Assembly (NCBI GenBank): GCA_963663675.1
Contig: OY760498.1
Span: 1,302,001-1,366,000 of the forward strand
DNA length: 64,000 nucleotides
Source of the DNA: CAINVV01 sp963663675
GTDB lineage: Bacteria > Bacteroidota > Bacteroidia > Bacteroidales > Prolixibacteraceae
Direction of reading: 5' to 3'
A program made the position numbers and the translations under genes. How positions within the stretch are numbered: position 1 is the stretch's first letter; each line of letters begins with the position of its first letter. The notes below the pieces were generated by a model. The model ran no database searches, was not told where the DNA came from, and worked only from the letters and a program-made list of their open reading frames with translations. This document shows positions 1 to 9,542 of this stretch, piece after piece.

Positions 1-419
1 ATCGGGGAAAGCTTCCATATATCAAAGCGGTAATGAAAGAATTTTTCAGTTATGATGCTGAAATTTACGATATTGAATGTGATGGGATAGAAACAACTCA
101 CGAAGCTTTTGTGGTGACATTGGCTAATACCTCCCAATATGGAAACAATGCTTTCATCGCACCGGGGGCAAGTATCAGTGACGGAGTCCTGAATTTTTGC
201 GTTATTAAGCCTTTTGGCTTTTTCACAGCACTGGTACTTGGCATAAGGTTGTTTGGCAAAACCTTGGATCATTCAAGACTATATTCCACCTTTAATACAA
301 AAAGAGTGACTATTCGGGGCAAAAACCTGAATTTTCATGTCGACGGTGAACCGGTCACCAACACTGAACCCCTTGAAATAACCATAGATCCGTTGTCGTT
401 AAATATTGTTGCACCGTAA
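1..419 (+). CDS. Lipid (diacylglycerol-type) kinase, C-terminal part
   Basis: The reading frame is open from the window edge, so the 5' end is missing; the ATG at 33 is only an internal methionine. The visible part, about 139 residues, has the features of the C-terminal beta-sandwich domain of the DgkB/YegS/BmrU lipid kinase family: an 'IAPGASISDG' segment (family pattern: APxAxxxDG) and a 'VDGEP' turn near the end. Enzymes of this family phosphorylate diacylglycerol or related lipids with ATP at the membrane; the N-terminal catalytic domain lies outside the window, so activity cannot be judged. Its stop codon abuts the stop of the convergent response regulator gene with no spacer, so no terminator fits between them. 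Confidence 0.75.
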   Translation, partial: RGKLPYIKAVMKEFFSYDAEIYDIECDGIETTHEAFVVTLANTSQYGNNAFIAPGASISDGVLNFCVIKPFGFFTALVLGIRLFGKTLDHSRLYSTFNTKRVTIRGKNLNFHVDGEPVTNTEPLEITIDPLSLNIVAP

Positions 420-1580
420 TTACATTTCGCCCACAAAGTTCAGGATATCTTCGTCTGTGATCGTTTTTCCGCCTAAAATGATCAAACGCTCTATCACATT
501 ACGGAACTCACGGATATTACCACTCCAGGTACGCCCGGCCAGCATAACAAGCGCAGATTCAGTAATCTCCTTCAATGGCTGACCATATTCATTGCACAGT
601 TGCTCAATGAAATAGTGTGCCAGTTCAGGAATGTCATCCTTGCGCTGATCGAGTGAAGGAACATGAATCAGGATCACGCTTAGCCTGTGGTAGAGATCTT
701 CCCTGAAATTGCCGATCCGTATCTCTTCCTGCAACTCCTTGTTGGTAGCAGCGATAACCCGCACATTTACCTCGATTGGTTTGTCACTGCCTACCCGGGT
801 AATTATATTATCCTGCAGTGCCCTGAGTACCTTGGCCTGAGCTGATAGACTCATGTCTCCAATTTCGTCCAGAAAGAGTGTCCCGCCATCTGCCTGCTCA
901 AATTTCCCTTTCCTTTGTTTTATGGCAGAGGTAAATGCACCTTTTTCGTGTCCAAACAATTCACTTTCAATGAGTTCTGATGGAATTGCGGCGCAATTTA
1001 CTTCTACAAAAGTGTTTTCTGCGCGGGGGGAATATTCATGCAATCTGCGGGCGACCAATTCCTTACCTGTGCCATTTGCTCCTGTAATCAGAACCCTGGC
1101 CTCAGTCGGAGCAACCCTGTCGCACATCTCCAGTACTTTTCTGATGGATGCCGACTGACCTATAATCTCAAATTTTTTGCTGACTTTCTGTTTTAAAATC
1201 TTCGTCTCTTTGACCAGGGCATTTTTATCGCTTGCATTCCTGAGGGTAATAAGGAGCCGGTTAAGGTCAATAGGTTTTTCTATGAAATCGAAAGCTCCTT
1301 TCTTAATGGCTTCAACCGCAGTGTCAATGGTTCCGTGTCCTGATATCATTACCACTGTGGATTCAGGTTTACTCTGCATAATCTGATCCAATGCTTCAAT
1401 CCCGTCCATATCCGGCATCTTAATGTCACACAGGATAATATCAAAATCGGTTGATTTAACCATTCCGGCTCCGATCAGGCCATTTTCGGCCGTCTCAACC
1501 TGGTATCCTTCAAAACCCAGGATATCTTTCAGCGTGTTCCTGATACTCTTTTCGTCATCTATCACAAGAATTTTCAGCAT
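420..1580 (-). CDS. Sigma-54 response regulator (REC-AAA+), no HTH
   Basis: NtrC-family response regulator of 386 aa. The receiver domain (about 1-115) has acidic residues D8/D9, phospho-acceptor D52, S80 and K102. The AAA+ domain (about 138-370) has Walker A 'GANGTGKE' at 167-174, Walker B 'GGTLFLDEI' at 232-240 and a C-terminal 'WSGNIREF' motif. The sigma-54 contact loop reads GAFTSA (214-219) instead of the usual GAFTGA. The protein ends about 20 residues after the AAA+ domain, so the Fis-type helix-turn-helix is absent; FlgR and CtcC are known family members that work without DNA binding. It is the last gene of a four-gene operon, overlapping the Ppx/GppA gene by 7 nt. No partner kinase lies nearby. 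Target genes are unknown. Confidence 0.9.
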   Translation of the reverse strand: MLKILVIDDEKSIRNTLKDILGFEGYQVETAENGLIGAGMVKSTDFDIILCDIKMPDMDGIEALDQIMQSKPESTVVMISGHGTIDTAVEAIKKGAFDFIEKPIDLNRLLITLRNASDKNALVKETKILKQKVSKKFEIIGQSASIRKVLEMCDRVAPTEARVLITGANGTGKELVARRLHEYSPRAENTFVEVNCAAIPSELIESELFGHEKGAFTSAIKQRKGKFEQADGGTLFLDEIGDMSLSAQAKVLRALQDNIITRVGSDKPIEVNVRVIAATNKELQEEIRIGNFREDLYHRLSVILIHVPSLDQRKDDIPELAHYFIEQLCNEYGQPLKEITESALVMLAGRTWSGNIREFRNVIERLIILGGKTITDEDILNFVGEM

Positions 1581-2530
1581 GGTACATCAGTTGTGGGATA
1601 ATTGTTTGACATTTCGATCATTACACCTTCCTTTAAGGAAAAATGCGTATGGATCAGCTCCCTGATATGTAATTCCCGAAGAATGAAATTAATAAAAATG
1701 GTGGCAATAATGATCATTTCAACCCTGTTTTTATCCACTCCGGGAATATGAGAGCGTTCATCCCGGGTAACGGAGATCAGCGAACTGTGTATCCGGTGAA
1801 ATTCGTTGAGCGGAAAAAAGGAAGATGTTCTCATGGTTGCATCAGGCTCTTTTCCTTCCAGGATGTCCATCAAAGTATCGAAAGCTCCTGAGCAACCCAC
1901 CAAAACCTTAGGCATATGAGTGTTACATATCTCTTTCAGCGTTTTGAGATGTTCATTGAACCAGTTTTCAATACCGGCAATTTCCTGTTGTGTGGGCGGA
2001 TCCGACAGTTGAAAGAGTTCCAGAACCCTTGCTATTCCTATATTAAAGCTTTTTTTCCAGATAATTCTTCCTTCTTCAGCAAGTATGAACTCATTGCTTC
2101 CACCACCAATATCGACTAAGAGATACTTCTCTTTTAACGGAGGGAGGGAGCTAATGGTCCCGCTGAAGATATATTCAGCCTCCCTGTTTCCGTCTATTAC
2201 TTCAAGCTCCCAGCCGAACCGGTTCCGGACTTTTTCAATAAATTCTTCCCGGTTGGAGGCACCCCTGATGGCGGAGGTGCCAATCAGCCGAACCCTGGAT
2301 GCACCGAATTTCCTGATGTTTGCTTCATGCAGAGAAAGGGCTGTAAGCCCTCTCTCTATTGCTTCAGGAAGCAATTTTTCCTTGTGTATTCCACCCCGGC
2401 CCATTTTAACCGCAATTCTTTCTTCATGCAGGACCCTGTACCCGGACCGTCCGTCAGTTTCAGCGATTAAAAGGTTGAAGGTATTTGTACCTAAATCAAT
2501 AACTGCATTTATGATTTGTAGGTCAGCCAT
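1574..2530 (-). CDS. Ppx/GppA family phosphatase
   Basis: 318-aa protein with the ASKHA fold of exopolyphosphatase and guanosine pentaphosphate phosphatase. The phosphate-1 motif 'VIDLGTNTFNLL' lies near residues 11-22 and the phosphate-2 motif 'VDIGGGSNEF' near 138-147. Family members hydrolyse polyphosphate or pppGpp. The protein is about 300 aa, the short form without the C-terminal HD-like extension of E. coli Ppx (about 510 aa), so it matches short Ppx/GppA enzymes; which substrate it uses cannot be read from the sequence. It overlaps the permease gene upstream by 22 nt and the response regulator downstream by 7 nt, so translation is probably coupled through the operon. Confidence 0.88.
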   Translation of the reverse strand: MADLQIINAVIDLGTNTFNLLIAETDGRSGYRVLHEERIAVKMGRGGIHKEKLLPEAIERGLTALSLHEANIRKFGASRVRLIGTSAIRGASNREEFIEKVRNRFGWELEVIDGNREAEYIFSGTISSLPPLKEKYLLVDIGGGSNEFILAEEGRIIWKKSFNIGIARVLELFQLSDPPTQQEIAGIENWFNEHLKTLKEICNTHMPKVLVGCSGAFDTLMDILEGKEPDATMRTSSFFPLNEFHRIHSSLISVTRDERSHIPGVDKNRVEMIIIATIFINFILRELHIRELIHTHFSLKEGVMIEMSNNYPTTDVPC

Positions 2531-3846
2531 TTACCTAACTCCTTCCAGGAAGTTTTTTTACCATACATTAATATTCCGGTTCTGTATATTTTCCCTGCAG
2601 CCCAAACCATGCCAACAAAAGTCACTACCAGTAAGAACATTGAAAGTGCCAGCTGCCAGGCAGGTACCCCAAATGGAATCCTCGCCATCATAACAACGGG
2701 GGATGTGAATGGTATTATGCTGAACCAGAAAGCGGTAGCTCCCTCCGGGTTCTTTATTGCGCTCATCATCACGATGATCGCAAGGATTATCGGCATCATT
2801 ATCGGCATCATAAATTGTTGAGCATCTTCCTGGGCATCCACTGCCGAACCTACGGCAGCAAACAATGAACTGTAGAGGAGATAACCACCGATAAAGAAGA
2901 AAACAAAGCATACAATGATCAGCGGAAAATTAACAGATCCCAGCATGCCAAGAATATCCTGAATTTTATCCATTTCTGCAGGGGTGCTTGATTGTGCTGC
3001 CATTTGAGACTGGGCGACAATATCCTGTGCAGAACCGCTATGGCCTGCGCCGGGCATCAAGCCACGTGCCCCTGAAATGATTATAACACCCAATACAATC
3101 CAAATAGCCAATTGCGTCAGGCCGACCATCGCAATGCCAATAATTTTACCCATCATCAGGTCAAAAGGTTTAACACTGGATATGATGACTTCCACGATCC
3201 GGCTCTGCTTCTCTTCCATCACTCCCTGCATTACCATCTGGCCATACAACAGGATAAACATATAAATTACAAAACCGAAAATATAGCCTAAAATCATGCC
3301 TATTTCCGTGGAGCTCTTTTGCGCTTCACCACCTTCACCCAGTTTAATGGTATTAACACTGATGGAAGTTTTGGTCGCTTTTATCTTTTCTTCCAGGTCC
3401 GGAACGGCGGTCTGCTTGATGACTTCAGCCATTTTTTCCTTCTCAATGATACTCCTGATCTTGTTTTGAATCTGGTTTTTGAGGTCGAAAGGAATATTGC
3501 TGGTGGAAATTAACTGTACAGTATTGGTGGTTAACAGATTGGGTTCAATAACCAGTAACGCATAAAATTCAGACGTCTTGAGGTGATCTTTGATTTTTTC
3601 GTAATCTTCCTTCTTGATGAATTTGAATTTTGTGTAATCGTTGCTTTCAAGCTGGCCAAGCAGAACGGTAGAACCGTCATAAACAGCGATGGTTCGTTCT
3701 TTTGTATCATCCTGTGACATAAAATAGGCAGGAAGGATGAACATGGCGGCCATCAGCGCCGGCATCAGGAGCGTCATGATAATGAATGATCTTTTCCTGA
3801 TTCTTGTAGTATATTCACGGGTGAGTACTAATCCTATTTTGCTCAT
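2509..3846 (-). CDS. ABC-2 type transporter permease (NatB-like)
   Basis: 445-aa membrane protein. A first hydrophobic helix (about 22-44) is followed by a large non-cytoplasmic domain (about 45-180) and then a block of about five hydrophobic segments between 183 and 435. This is the plan of ABC-2 permeases of the NatB/YhaP group, which export ions, drugs or lipids with a separate ATPase. The partner ATPase gene is directly upstream with a 9-nt gap, and the Ppx/GppA gene overlaps its 3' end by 22 nt. The substrate is not predictable; sodium export, as for NatAB, is only the namesake function. Confidence 0.85.
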   Translation of the reverse strand: MSKIGLVLTREYTTRIRKRSFIIMTLLMPALMAAMFILPAYFMSQDDTKERTIAVYDGSTVLLGQLESNDYTKFKFIKKEDYEKIKDHLKTSEFYALLVIEPNLLTTNTVQLISTSNIPFDLKNQIQNKIRSIIEKEKMAEVIKQTAVPDLEEKIKATKTSISVNTIKLGEGGEAQKSSTEIGMILGYIFGFVIYMFILLYGQMVMQGVMEEKQSRIVEVIISSVKPFDLMMGKIIGIAMVGLTQLAIWIVLGVIIISGARGLMPGAGHSGSAQDIVAQSQMAAQSSTPAEMDKIQDILGMLGSVNFPLIIVCFVFFFIGGYLLYSSLFAAVGSAVDAQEDAQQFMMPIMMPIILAIIVMMSAIKNPEGATAFWFSIIPFTSPVVMMARIPFGVPAWQLALSMFLLVVTFVGMVWAAGKIYRTGILMYGKKTSWKELGKWLTYKS

Positions 3847-3855
3847 GACGTCTGA

Positions 3856-4773
3856 TTAAGAATTTTGTTTAACTACTTTGATGAATACTTCATTCATGCT
3901 GGGAATCAGCTCATTGAATGATACAATTTCAACACGGTCGACAAGATCCCTGATGAGGGATCCTGATGTGCTGCCATTCAGAAACTGGATTTTAAGATTG
4001 TTGGTTCTGCCCGATTCATCATGTGCCAGGATAGAATAATTTTTGGTTAATTCCTGCTCGATCCTGGTGAAATCTCCCTTGTAGGATACATCAAATATGT
4101 TTGATTTGTATTGTTCACGGATATTCATCGTCGGGCCATCCAGAATTTTTTTGGATTTGTCGATCAGGGCGATGTGGTCGCACAGTTCTTCAACCGATTC
4201 CATGTTGTGAGTAGAAAAAATGATTGTGGCTCCCTCTTTTTTCATCCGGAGAATCTCCGTTTTCATTATTTCTGAATTGATAGGGTCAAATCCGCTGAAC
4301 GGCTCATCAAAAATCATGAGTTTCGGCTTGTGCAGTACGGTGCAAATAAACTGCACCTTCTGTTGCATGCCTTTTGAAAGTTCCATGACTTTCTTATCCC
4401 ACCAGGAGATAATTTCAAACTTTTCGAACCAGATTTTCAATTCCCGCATCGCGTCGCGGCGGGAAAGGCCTTTAAGCATTCCGAGGTAGAGTGCCTGTTC
4501 GCCAACCTTCATCTTTTTGTAGAGGCCGCGTTCTTCCGGAAGATAGCCGATCCGGTAAATGTCGTCTTGTTTCATCTTACGACCTTCGAACCAGATGGTG
4601 CCACTGTCAGGAGCGGTAATCTGGTTAATAATCCGGATCAGAGTTGTTTTACCTGCTCCGTTTGGTCCGAGTAAACCAAAAACGGTACCTTCAGGTACCG
4701 AGATTGAGACGTCGGATAATGCTTTGAAATTTGAATAAGTTTTGGTTACTTCTTTAGCTTCAAATAAATCCAT
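3856..4773 (-). CDS. ABC transporter ATP-binding protein (NatA-like)
   Basis: 305-aa ABC ATPase. Walker A 'GLLGPNGAGKTT' is near residues 33-44, the signature appears as 'ELSKGMQQK' near 135, Walker B 'LMIFDEPFSG' near 152, and the switch histidine in 'STHNME' near 188. The C-terminal about 90 residues form the DUF4162-like extension typical of NatA/YhaQ ATPases. It powers the permease encoded 9 nt downstream. It is the first gene of the operon ATPase-permease-Ppx/GppA-response regulator. I saw no convincing promoter match in the 250 nt upstream. Confidence 0.9.
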   Translation of the reverse strand: MDLFEAKEVTKTYSNFKALSDVSISVPEGTVFGLLGPNGAGKTTLIRIINQITAPDSGTIWFEGRKMKQDDIYRIGYLPEERGLYKKMKVGEQALYLGMLKGLSRRDAMRELKIWFEKFEIISWWDKKVMELSKGMQQKVQFICTVLHKPKLMIFDEPFSGFDPINSEIMKTEILRMKKEGATIIFSTHNMESVEELCDHIALIDKSKKILDGPTMNIREQYKSNIFDVSYKGDFTRIEQELTKNYSILAHDESGRTNNLKIQFLNGSTSGSLIRDLVDRVEIVSFNELIPSMNEVFIKVVKQNS

Positions 4774-4858
4774 GCTTACTGAATATTATTGTTAATATCA
4801 ATTGAACGAAGATAGCAATAAGTAAGCATTTCAGCAGAAAATTACAAAAGATAATGAA

Positions 4859-4886
4859 ATTTTCGATTTTGGATTTTGGATTTTCG
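4859..4886. repeat. 7-bp tandem repeat island (ATTTTSG x4)
   Basis: Four consecutive heptamers: ATTTTCG, ATTTTGG, ATTTTGG, ATTTTCG. The island lies between the ABC ATPase start and the carB stop. A second, related heptamer island follows at 4971. Confidence 0.85.
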
Positions 4887-4970
4887 AATCATACGATATA
4901 TGGCACTAGATCTCGAATATTCAATGTTATTTTTATGTTTAGACTGATTCTAAGCAAAGGTAACCTAAGC

Positions 4971-5004
4971 CAAAATTGAAAATTGAATATCCAAAATTGA
5001 AAGG
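4971..5004. repeat. 7-bp tandem repeat island (SAAAATT)
   Basis: Four heptamers and a partial fifth: CAAAATT, GAAAATT, GAATATC, CAAAATT, then GAAAGG. The island ends 22 nt before the carB stop codon. The unit resembles the reverse complement of the island at 4859 (CCAAAAT). Confidence 0.8.
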
Positions 5005-5026
5005 AGTTAACCGGGACCCTGGGATA

Positions 5027-8000
5027 TTATTTGTATTCGTCCCAGGATTTGATGCTTATATCATCCATTTCCAGCTTGCAAAAGGCGTAAATAAACGCAC
5101 TTGCAACACGGGCGTTGGTAATGAGCGGTATATTGAAGTCGATGGCATTTCTCCTGATCCTGTAACCATTTGACAACTCCCTCTTGGTATGGTCTTTCGG
5201 GATATTGATGACCAGATCAATTTTCCGTTTCCTGATCAGCTCCAGCGTGTTGGGTGACAGGTCTTCCTCATCAGGCCAGTAAACCTTTTCTGTCTCAAGT
5301 CCGTTATCCTGGAAGAAATGGTGGGTGCCGCCAGTTGCATAAATCGTGAAGCCCCTCTCCATCAGCATCCTGGCGCTTTGCAGCAATTCAATCTTTCCCC
5401 TGACTGGACCGGAAGATATCAGAATTGTTTTCTTCGGGATGCGGTATCCGACAGAAAGCATTGATTTGAGTAATGCTTCATAGAAATTCTCTCCGATACA
5501 TCCGACTTCACCGGTAGAGGACATATCCACTCCCAATACCGGATCGGCGTTCAGGAGACGGTGGAAAGAAAATTGTGGCGCCTTAACTCCCACGTAATCA
5601 AGCTCAAAAAGTGATTTGTCGGGTCTTTCAAAAGGTACATCCAGCATGGCTTTGGTAGCAATCTCGATGAGATTGGCCTTCAGTACTTTGGAAACGAACG
5701 GGAAGGACCTTGATGCCCTGAGGTTGCACTCAATAACCTTGATATCATTGTCCTTGGCCAGGTACTGAATATTGAATGGCCCTGTTATTTCGAGTGCTTT
5801 GGCAATTTTTTTTGATATTTTTTTGATCCTTCGGATGGTCTCAACGTATAATTTCTGAGGAGGGAAAACGATTGTAGCATCTCCAGAGTGAACTCCAGCG
5901 AACTCTACGTGTTCAGACAAAGCATAAGCCACTATTTCACCGTTTTTGGCAACTGCATCTACTTCAATCTCTTTTGCATTCTCAATAAATTCTGAAACGA
6001 CGACAGGATGCTCTTTGGAAACATGAGCTGCCAGTTCAAGGAAGTGCTCGAGCTGATCGCGGTTGGAAACCACATTCATTGCAGCCCCAGAAAGCACATA
6101 CGAAGGCCGGATAAGTACCGGGAAGCCGACTTCATCCACGAATTTGTATATTTCCTCAATGGTCGTGAGCTGGCTCCAGCGTGGCTGATCAACGCCCAGG
6201 GTATCCAGCATGGCTGAAAATTTGTTGCGATCCTCAGCATTGTCAATCTTTTCGGCTGTTGTACCAAGAATCGGAACCTTCATGGAATGAAGCCTAATGG
6301 CAAGATTGTTCGGAATCTGTCCGCCCATCGACAGCACGGTTCCTTTTGGATCCTCCAGGTCGCAGACGTCCAAAACCCTTTCCAGGGAGAGTTCGTCAAA
6401 ATAGAGGCGGTCACAGTTGTCGTAATCGGTGGAAACCGTCTCCGGATTGTAATTGATCATGATTGCGCGGAAACCCTCTTTCCGGATCGTATTGACCGCA
6501 TTTACGGAACACCAGTCAAATTCTACACTGGAGCCGATTCTATAGGCACCCGAACCCAGTACTATGATCGACTGCCCGTCATGTTGGAAAGTCACATCAT
6601 GTTCCGAACCATTGTAAGTAAGGTAGAGATAGTTTGTCTGGGCAGGATATTCCCCGGCAAGAGTATCAATTTGCTTCACAAAGGGAATGATGTTATTCTT
6701 CTTTCTGAACTCTCTGACTTTCAGACTCTCTGCATTCATATCCCTGATGCCGGATTTCAGGACGATCCGCGCTATCTGAAAGTCTGAAAAACCAAGTTTT
6801 TTTGCATCCAATAACAAGTCAACAGGCAGATTATCAAGTGTGTTGTAATTCAGTAACTCTGTTCTCAATTGATAAATGTTCTGCAATCGCATCAGAAACC
6901 ATTTGTCAATTCTGGTAATTTCCCAGATTTTATCGACAGAATATCCTTTGTGAAATGCTTCTGCTATTGCAAAAATACGGCGGTCAGTAGGATTGGCCAA
7001 TTCCTCGTCGATATCACCAATCTCCATGTCTCCGCGGTTTCCGACAAATCCGTGCATGCCTATTCCTATCATCCTGAGGCCCTTCTGAATAGCTTCCTCG
7101 AAAGTTCGCCCGATGGCCATGATTTCACCTACGGATTTCATGCTGGATCCAAGATTTTTGGATACCCCGACAAATTTGCCAAGGTCCCATCTCGGGATTT
7201 TCACAACACAATAGTCCAGGGCCGGCTCAAAACAAGCAGTTGTCACTTTGGTGACGGAATTCTTCAGCTCATGCAATCCGTATCCGAGTCCTAGTTTGGC
7301 AGCCACGAATGCCAAAGGATAACCTGTAGCTTTGGAAGCGAGGGCAGAAGACCTGGAAAGCCTGGCATTGACCTCAATGACCCTGTAATCTTCGGAATTG
7401 GGATCCAGTGCAAACTGAACATTGCATTCTCCGATTACTCCGATTTTGCGGATTATTTTGATTGATAAGGCACGCAATTTGTGGTATTCGTCATTGGACA
7501 AAGTCTGGGAAGGTGCGACCACTATAGATTCGCCCGTATGAATGCCCAGCGGGTCGAAGTTTTCCATGTTACAGACAGTGATGCAATTGTCATACTGATC
7601 GCGGACAACTTCATATTCGACTTCCTTCCATCCTTTGATGGATTCCTCAACCAAGATCTGCCCTGAATAGGAGAAAGCATTGTCTGCCAGCTTGTTGAGT
7701 TCTGTTTCGTTGGAACAAAAACCTGAACCCAGTCCGCCCAGTGTATAAGCAGCCCGGATAATCAGGGGGTATCCCAACGTGGAAGCAGCTTCCCTGGCCT
7801 GCTCTATGGTGGTGCACGCAACGCTTCTGGGAGTAAGGACATTGATTTCATGCAGAATCCCTGAGAAAATTTCCCGGTCTTCCGTGTTGATGATCGATTG
7901 AACAGGAGTACCGACTACCTTGAGGTTATATTTGTCAAGAATTCCCTGGCGGAAAAGGTCTACACCGCAGTTGAGGGCTGTCTGGCCGCCAAAGGCAAGC

Positions 8001-8257
8001 AAAATACCATCCGGTTGCTCTTTTTGTATGACTTTTTCAACAAAATAAGCCGTTACGGGAAGAAAATATATTTTATCGGCAATCTCTTCAGAAGTCTGGA
8101 TAGTCGCGATATTGGGATTGATAAGTATGGTGTAAACGCCTTCTTCCTTTAACGCTTTCAGTGCCTGGGAACCCGAGTAGTCAAACTCCCCGGCTTCCCC
8201 GATTTTAAGCGCGCCTGATCCAAGAACAATTACTTTTTTAATATTTGTGTTTAGCAT
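5027..8257 (-). CDS. carB: Carbamoyl phosphate synthase large subunit
   Basis: 1076-aa protein of full family length. Two homologous ATP-grasp halves are visible: the first begins at 'IVLGSGALKIGEAGEFDYSG', the second at 'IVLGSGAYRIGSSVEFDW' near residue 565, and the C-terminal about 140 residues form the MGS-like allosteric domain. It makes carbamoyl phosphate from bicarbonate, ATP and the ammonia channelled from CarA, feeding both pyrimidine and arginine synthesis. carA lies 72 nt upstream on the same strand, and the divergent arginine cluster starts about 300 nt beyond carA, which supports a role in arginine synthesis. Confidence 0.97.
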   Translation of the reverse strand: MLNTNIKKVIVLGSGALKIGEAGEFDYSGSQALKALKEEGVYTILINPNIATIQTSEEIADKIYFLPVTAYFVEKVIQKEQPDGILLAFGGQTALNCGVDLFRQGILDKYNLKVVGTPVQSIINTEDREIFSGILHEINVLTPRSVACTTIEQAREAASTLGYPLIIRAAYTLGGLGSGFCSNETELNKLADNAFSYSGQILVEESIKGWKEVEYEVVRDQYDNCITVCNMENFDPLGIHTGESIVVAPSQTLSNDEYHKLRALSIKIIRKIGVIGECNVQFALDPNSEDYRVIEVNARLSRSSALASKATGYPLAFVAAKLGLGYGLHELKNSVTKVTTACFEPALDYCVVKIPRWDLGKFVGVSKNLGSSMKSVGEIMAIGRTFEEAIQKGLRMIGIGMHGFVGNRGDMEIGDIDEELANPTDRRIFAIAEAFHKGYSVDKIWEITRIDKWFLMRLQNIYQLRTELLNYNTLDNLPVDLLLDAKKLGFSDFQIARIVLKSGIRDMNAESLKVREFRKKNNIIPFVKQIDTLAGEYPAQTNYLYLTYNGSEHDVTFQHDGQSIIVLGSGAYRIGSSVEFDWCSVNAVNTIRKEGFRAIMINYNPETVSTDYDNCDRLYFDELSLERVLDVCDLEDPKGTVLSMGGQIPNNLAIRLHSMKVPILGTTAEKIDNAEDRNKFSAMLDTLGVDQPRWSQLTTIEEIYKFVDEVGFPVLIRPSYVLSGAAMNVVSNRDQLEHFLELAAHVSKEHPVVVSEFIENAKEIEVDAVAKNGEIVAYALSEHVEFAGVHSGDATIVFPPQKLYVETIRRIKKISKKIAKALEITGPFNIQYLAKDNDIKVIECNLRASRSFPFVSKVLKANLIEIATKAMLDVPFERPDKSLFELDYVGVKAPQFSFHRLLNADPVLGVDMSSTGEVGCIGENFYEALLKSMLSVGYRIPKKTILISSGPVRGKIELLQSARMLMERGFTIYATGGTHHFFQDNGLETEKVYWPDEEDLSPNTLELIRKRKIDLVINIPKDHTKRELSNGYRIRRNAIDFNIPLITNARVASAFIYAFCKLEMDDISIKSWDEYK

Positions 8258-8329
8258 AACTTTTATTTTTTAAGTGAACTTGACGTACCAGAGCAAAGTG
8301 ATTTTTCTGTTACTTCAGCTCGCTTTTGT

Positions 8330-9403
8330 TCACTTTTGGCACTTCTTAATATTTGCAATAAAATCATCAAACAGAAACTCGGTATCAACGGGGCCTGAAG
8401 AGGCCTCAGGGTGAAACTGAGTAGAGAAGAAGGGCTTGGTTTTGTGACGGATGCCTTCATTGGTGTCGTCGTTGACATTGTAAAACAGTGTTTCCCAATC
8501 TGACGGAAGAGAATTCTGGTCGATGGCATAACCATGGTTCTGTGAGGTGATAAAGCACCTGTTAGTTCCGGTCATAAGTACGGGCTGGTTGTGACTCCTG
8601 TGGCCGTACTTCAGTTTGTATGTTGTGCCCCCTGCGGCGAGTCCGAGCAGCTGGTTGCCCAGGCAAATACCCATGATGGGTTTTTCCACGCTAATGGCTT
8701 TCCGGATGTGCTGAACAGTTACATCACACATGGTGGGATCGCCGGGACCGTTAGTCAGGAAAAGACCGTCATACTGCATAGTGGTAAAATCATGATCCCA
8801 GGGTACGCGTACGACTTTGACCCCTCGTTTTATCAGGCAGCGGATAATATTGTTCTTTACCCCGCAATCGACAAGTACTACAGTAGTATCGCCTTCGCCA
8901 TAAGTCTCAATTGTGTCGGTGCTCGCTTTGGCAACAAGGTTCGTCAGGTTGGGATCTGCCATTTCTACCGGTTCCGACTCGAATTCGATTTTTCCCAGCA
9001 TGGATCCTTCCTCTCTTAGTACCTTGGTGAGCGCGCGCGTATCGATGCCGTAAATTCCTGGTATCTGCTGCGATTTCATCCAGTCGGAAAGGCTGGACTG
9101 GGCATTCCAGTGACTGTATCCGAAAGAATAGCTGTCAACCACCAACCCGGTAATATGGATTTTATCAGATTCAAAATAACGGTGCAGGCCATTTTCTTTC
9201 CTGCCGTCCGGAACTCCGTAATTTCCTATCATCGGGTAGGTGGATACAAGTATCTGACCTGTATAGGAAGGATCGGTCAAACTTTCAGGATACCCGGTCA
9301 TGGCAGTATAAAATACCACCTCTCCAGCCACTGATTTCTCATATCCGAACGATTTTCCTTCGAATGTTTTACCATCCTCCAGTACCAACTTTACTTTTCG
9401 CAT
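8330..9403 (-). CDS. carA: Carbamoyl phosphate synthase small (glutaminase) subunit
   Basis: 357-aa class I glutamine amidotransferase. The N-terminal CPSase domain spans about 1-150 and the glutaminase domain about 172-350. The catalytic triad is visible: C247 in 'MGICLGNQ', and H331 and E333 in 'QFHPEASSG'. It hydrolyses glutamine and passes ammonia to CarB. Transcription probably starts near 9537, from a promoter with both Bacteroidota elements (9543-9574). That gives a leader of about 134 nt that contains a 13-bp perfect inverted repeat (9451-9500), a possible attenuator. Confidence 0.97.
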   Translation of the reverse strand: MRKVKLVLEDGKTFEGKSFGYEKSVAGEVVFYTAMTGYPESLTDPSYTGQILVSTYPMIGNYGVPDGRKENGLHRYFESDKIHITGLVVDSYSFGYSHWNAQSSLSDWMKSQQIPGIYGIDTRALTKVLREEGSMLGKIEFESEPVEMADPNLTNLVAKASTDTIETYGEGDTTVVLVDCGVKNNIIRCLIKRGVKVVRVPWDHDFTTMQYDGLFLTNGPGDPTMCDVTVQHIRKAISVEKPIMGICLGNQLLGLAAGGTTYKLKYGHRSHNQPVLMTGTNRCFITSQNHGYAIDQNSLPSDWETLFYNVNDDTNEGIRHKTKPFFSTQFHPEASSGPVDTEFLFDDFIANIKKCQK

Positions 9404-9450
9404 TGTCGTTTTAGTTCTGTTTATTTCTGACTTCTACTTTTTTACATTAG

Positions 9451-9500
9451 AAAAAATGCGTTTCCACTACTTTTTAATCAGCAGTAAAAACGCATTTTTT
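9451..9500 (-). promoter_or_regulatory. Inverted repeat in the carA leader (possible attenuator)
   Basis: A perfect 13-bp inverted repeat, AAAAAATGCGTTT at 9451-9463 and AAACGCATTTTTT at 9488-9500, is separated by 24 nt. On the minus strand the second arm ends in six Ts, as in an intrinsic terminator, but the stem has only three G-C pairs. The loop can pair a little further (TACT with AGTA). It lies between the carA promoter and the carA start, so it is transcribed in the leader. Regulation by pyrimidines or arginine is inference. Confidence 0.6.
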
Positions 9501-9542
9501 GCGTTAACAAGATCGATATTCCCGGATGTTGTCGCACGTTGG

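Noticed and set aside
2085..2693. 202-codon open frame antisense to the Ppx/GppA gene
   Set aside because: It overlaps two well-supported genes in the opposite strand and has no recognisable motif.
6287..6787. 166-codon open frame antisense to carB
   Set aside because: It lies wholly within the conserved carB coding sequence and resembles no family; shadow frames of this length are common here.
8263..8535. 90-codon frame overlapping the end of carA
   Set aside because: It overlaps the conserved glutaminase C-terminus in another frame and has no family resemblance.
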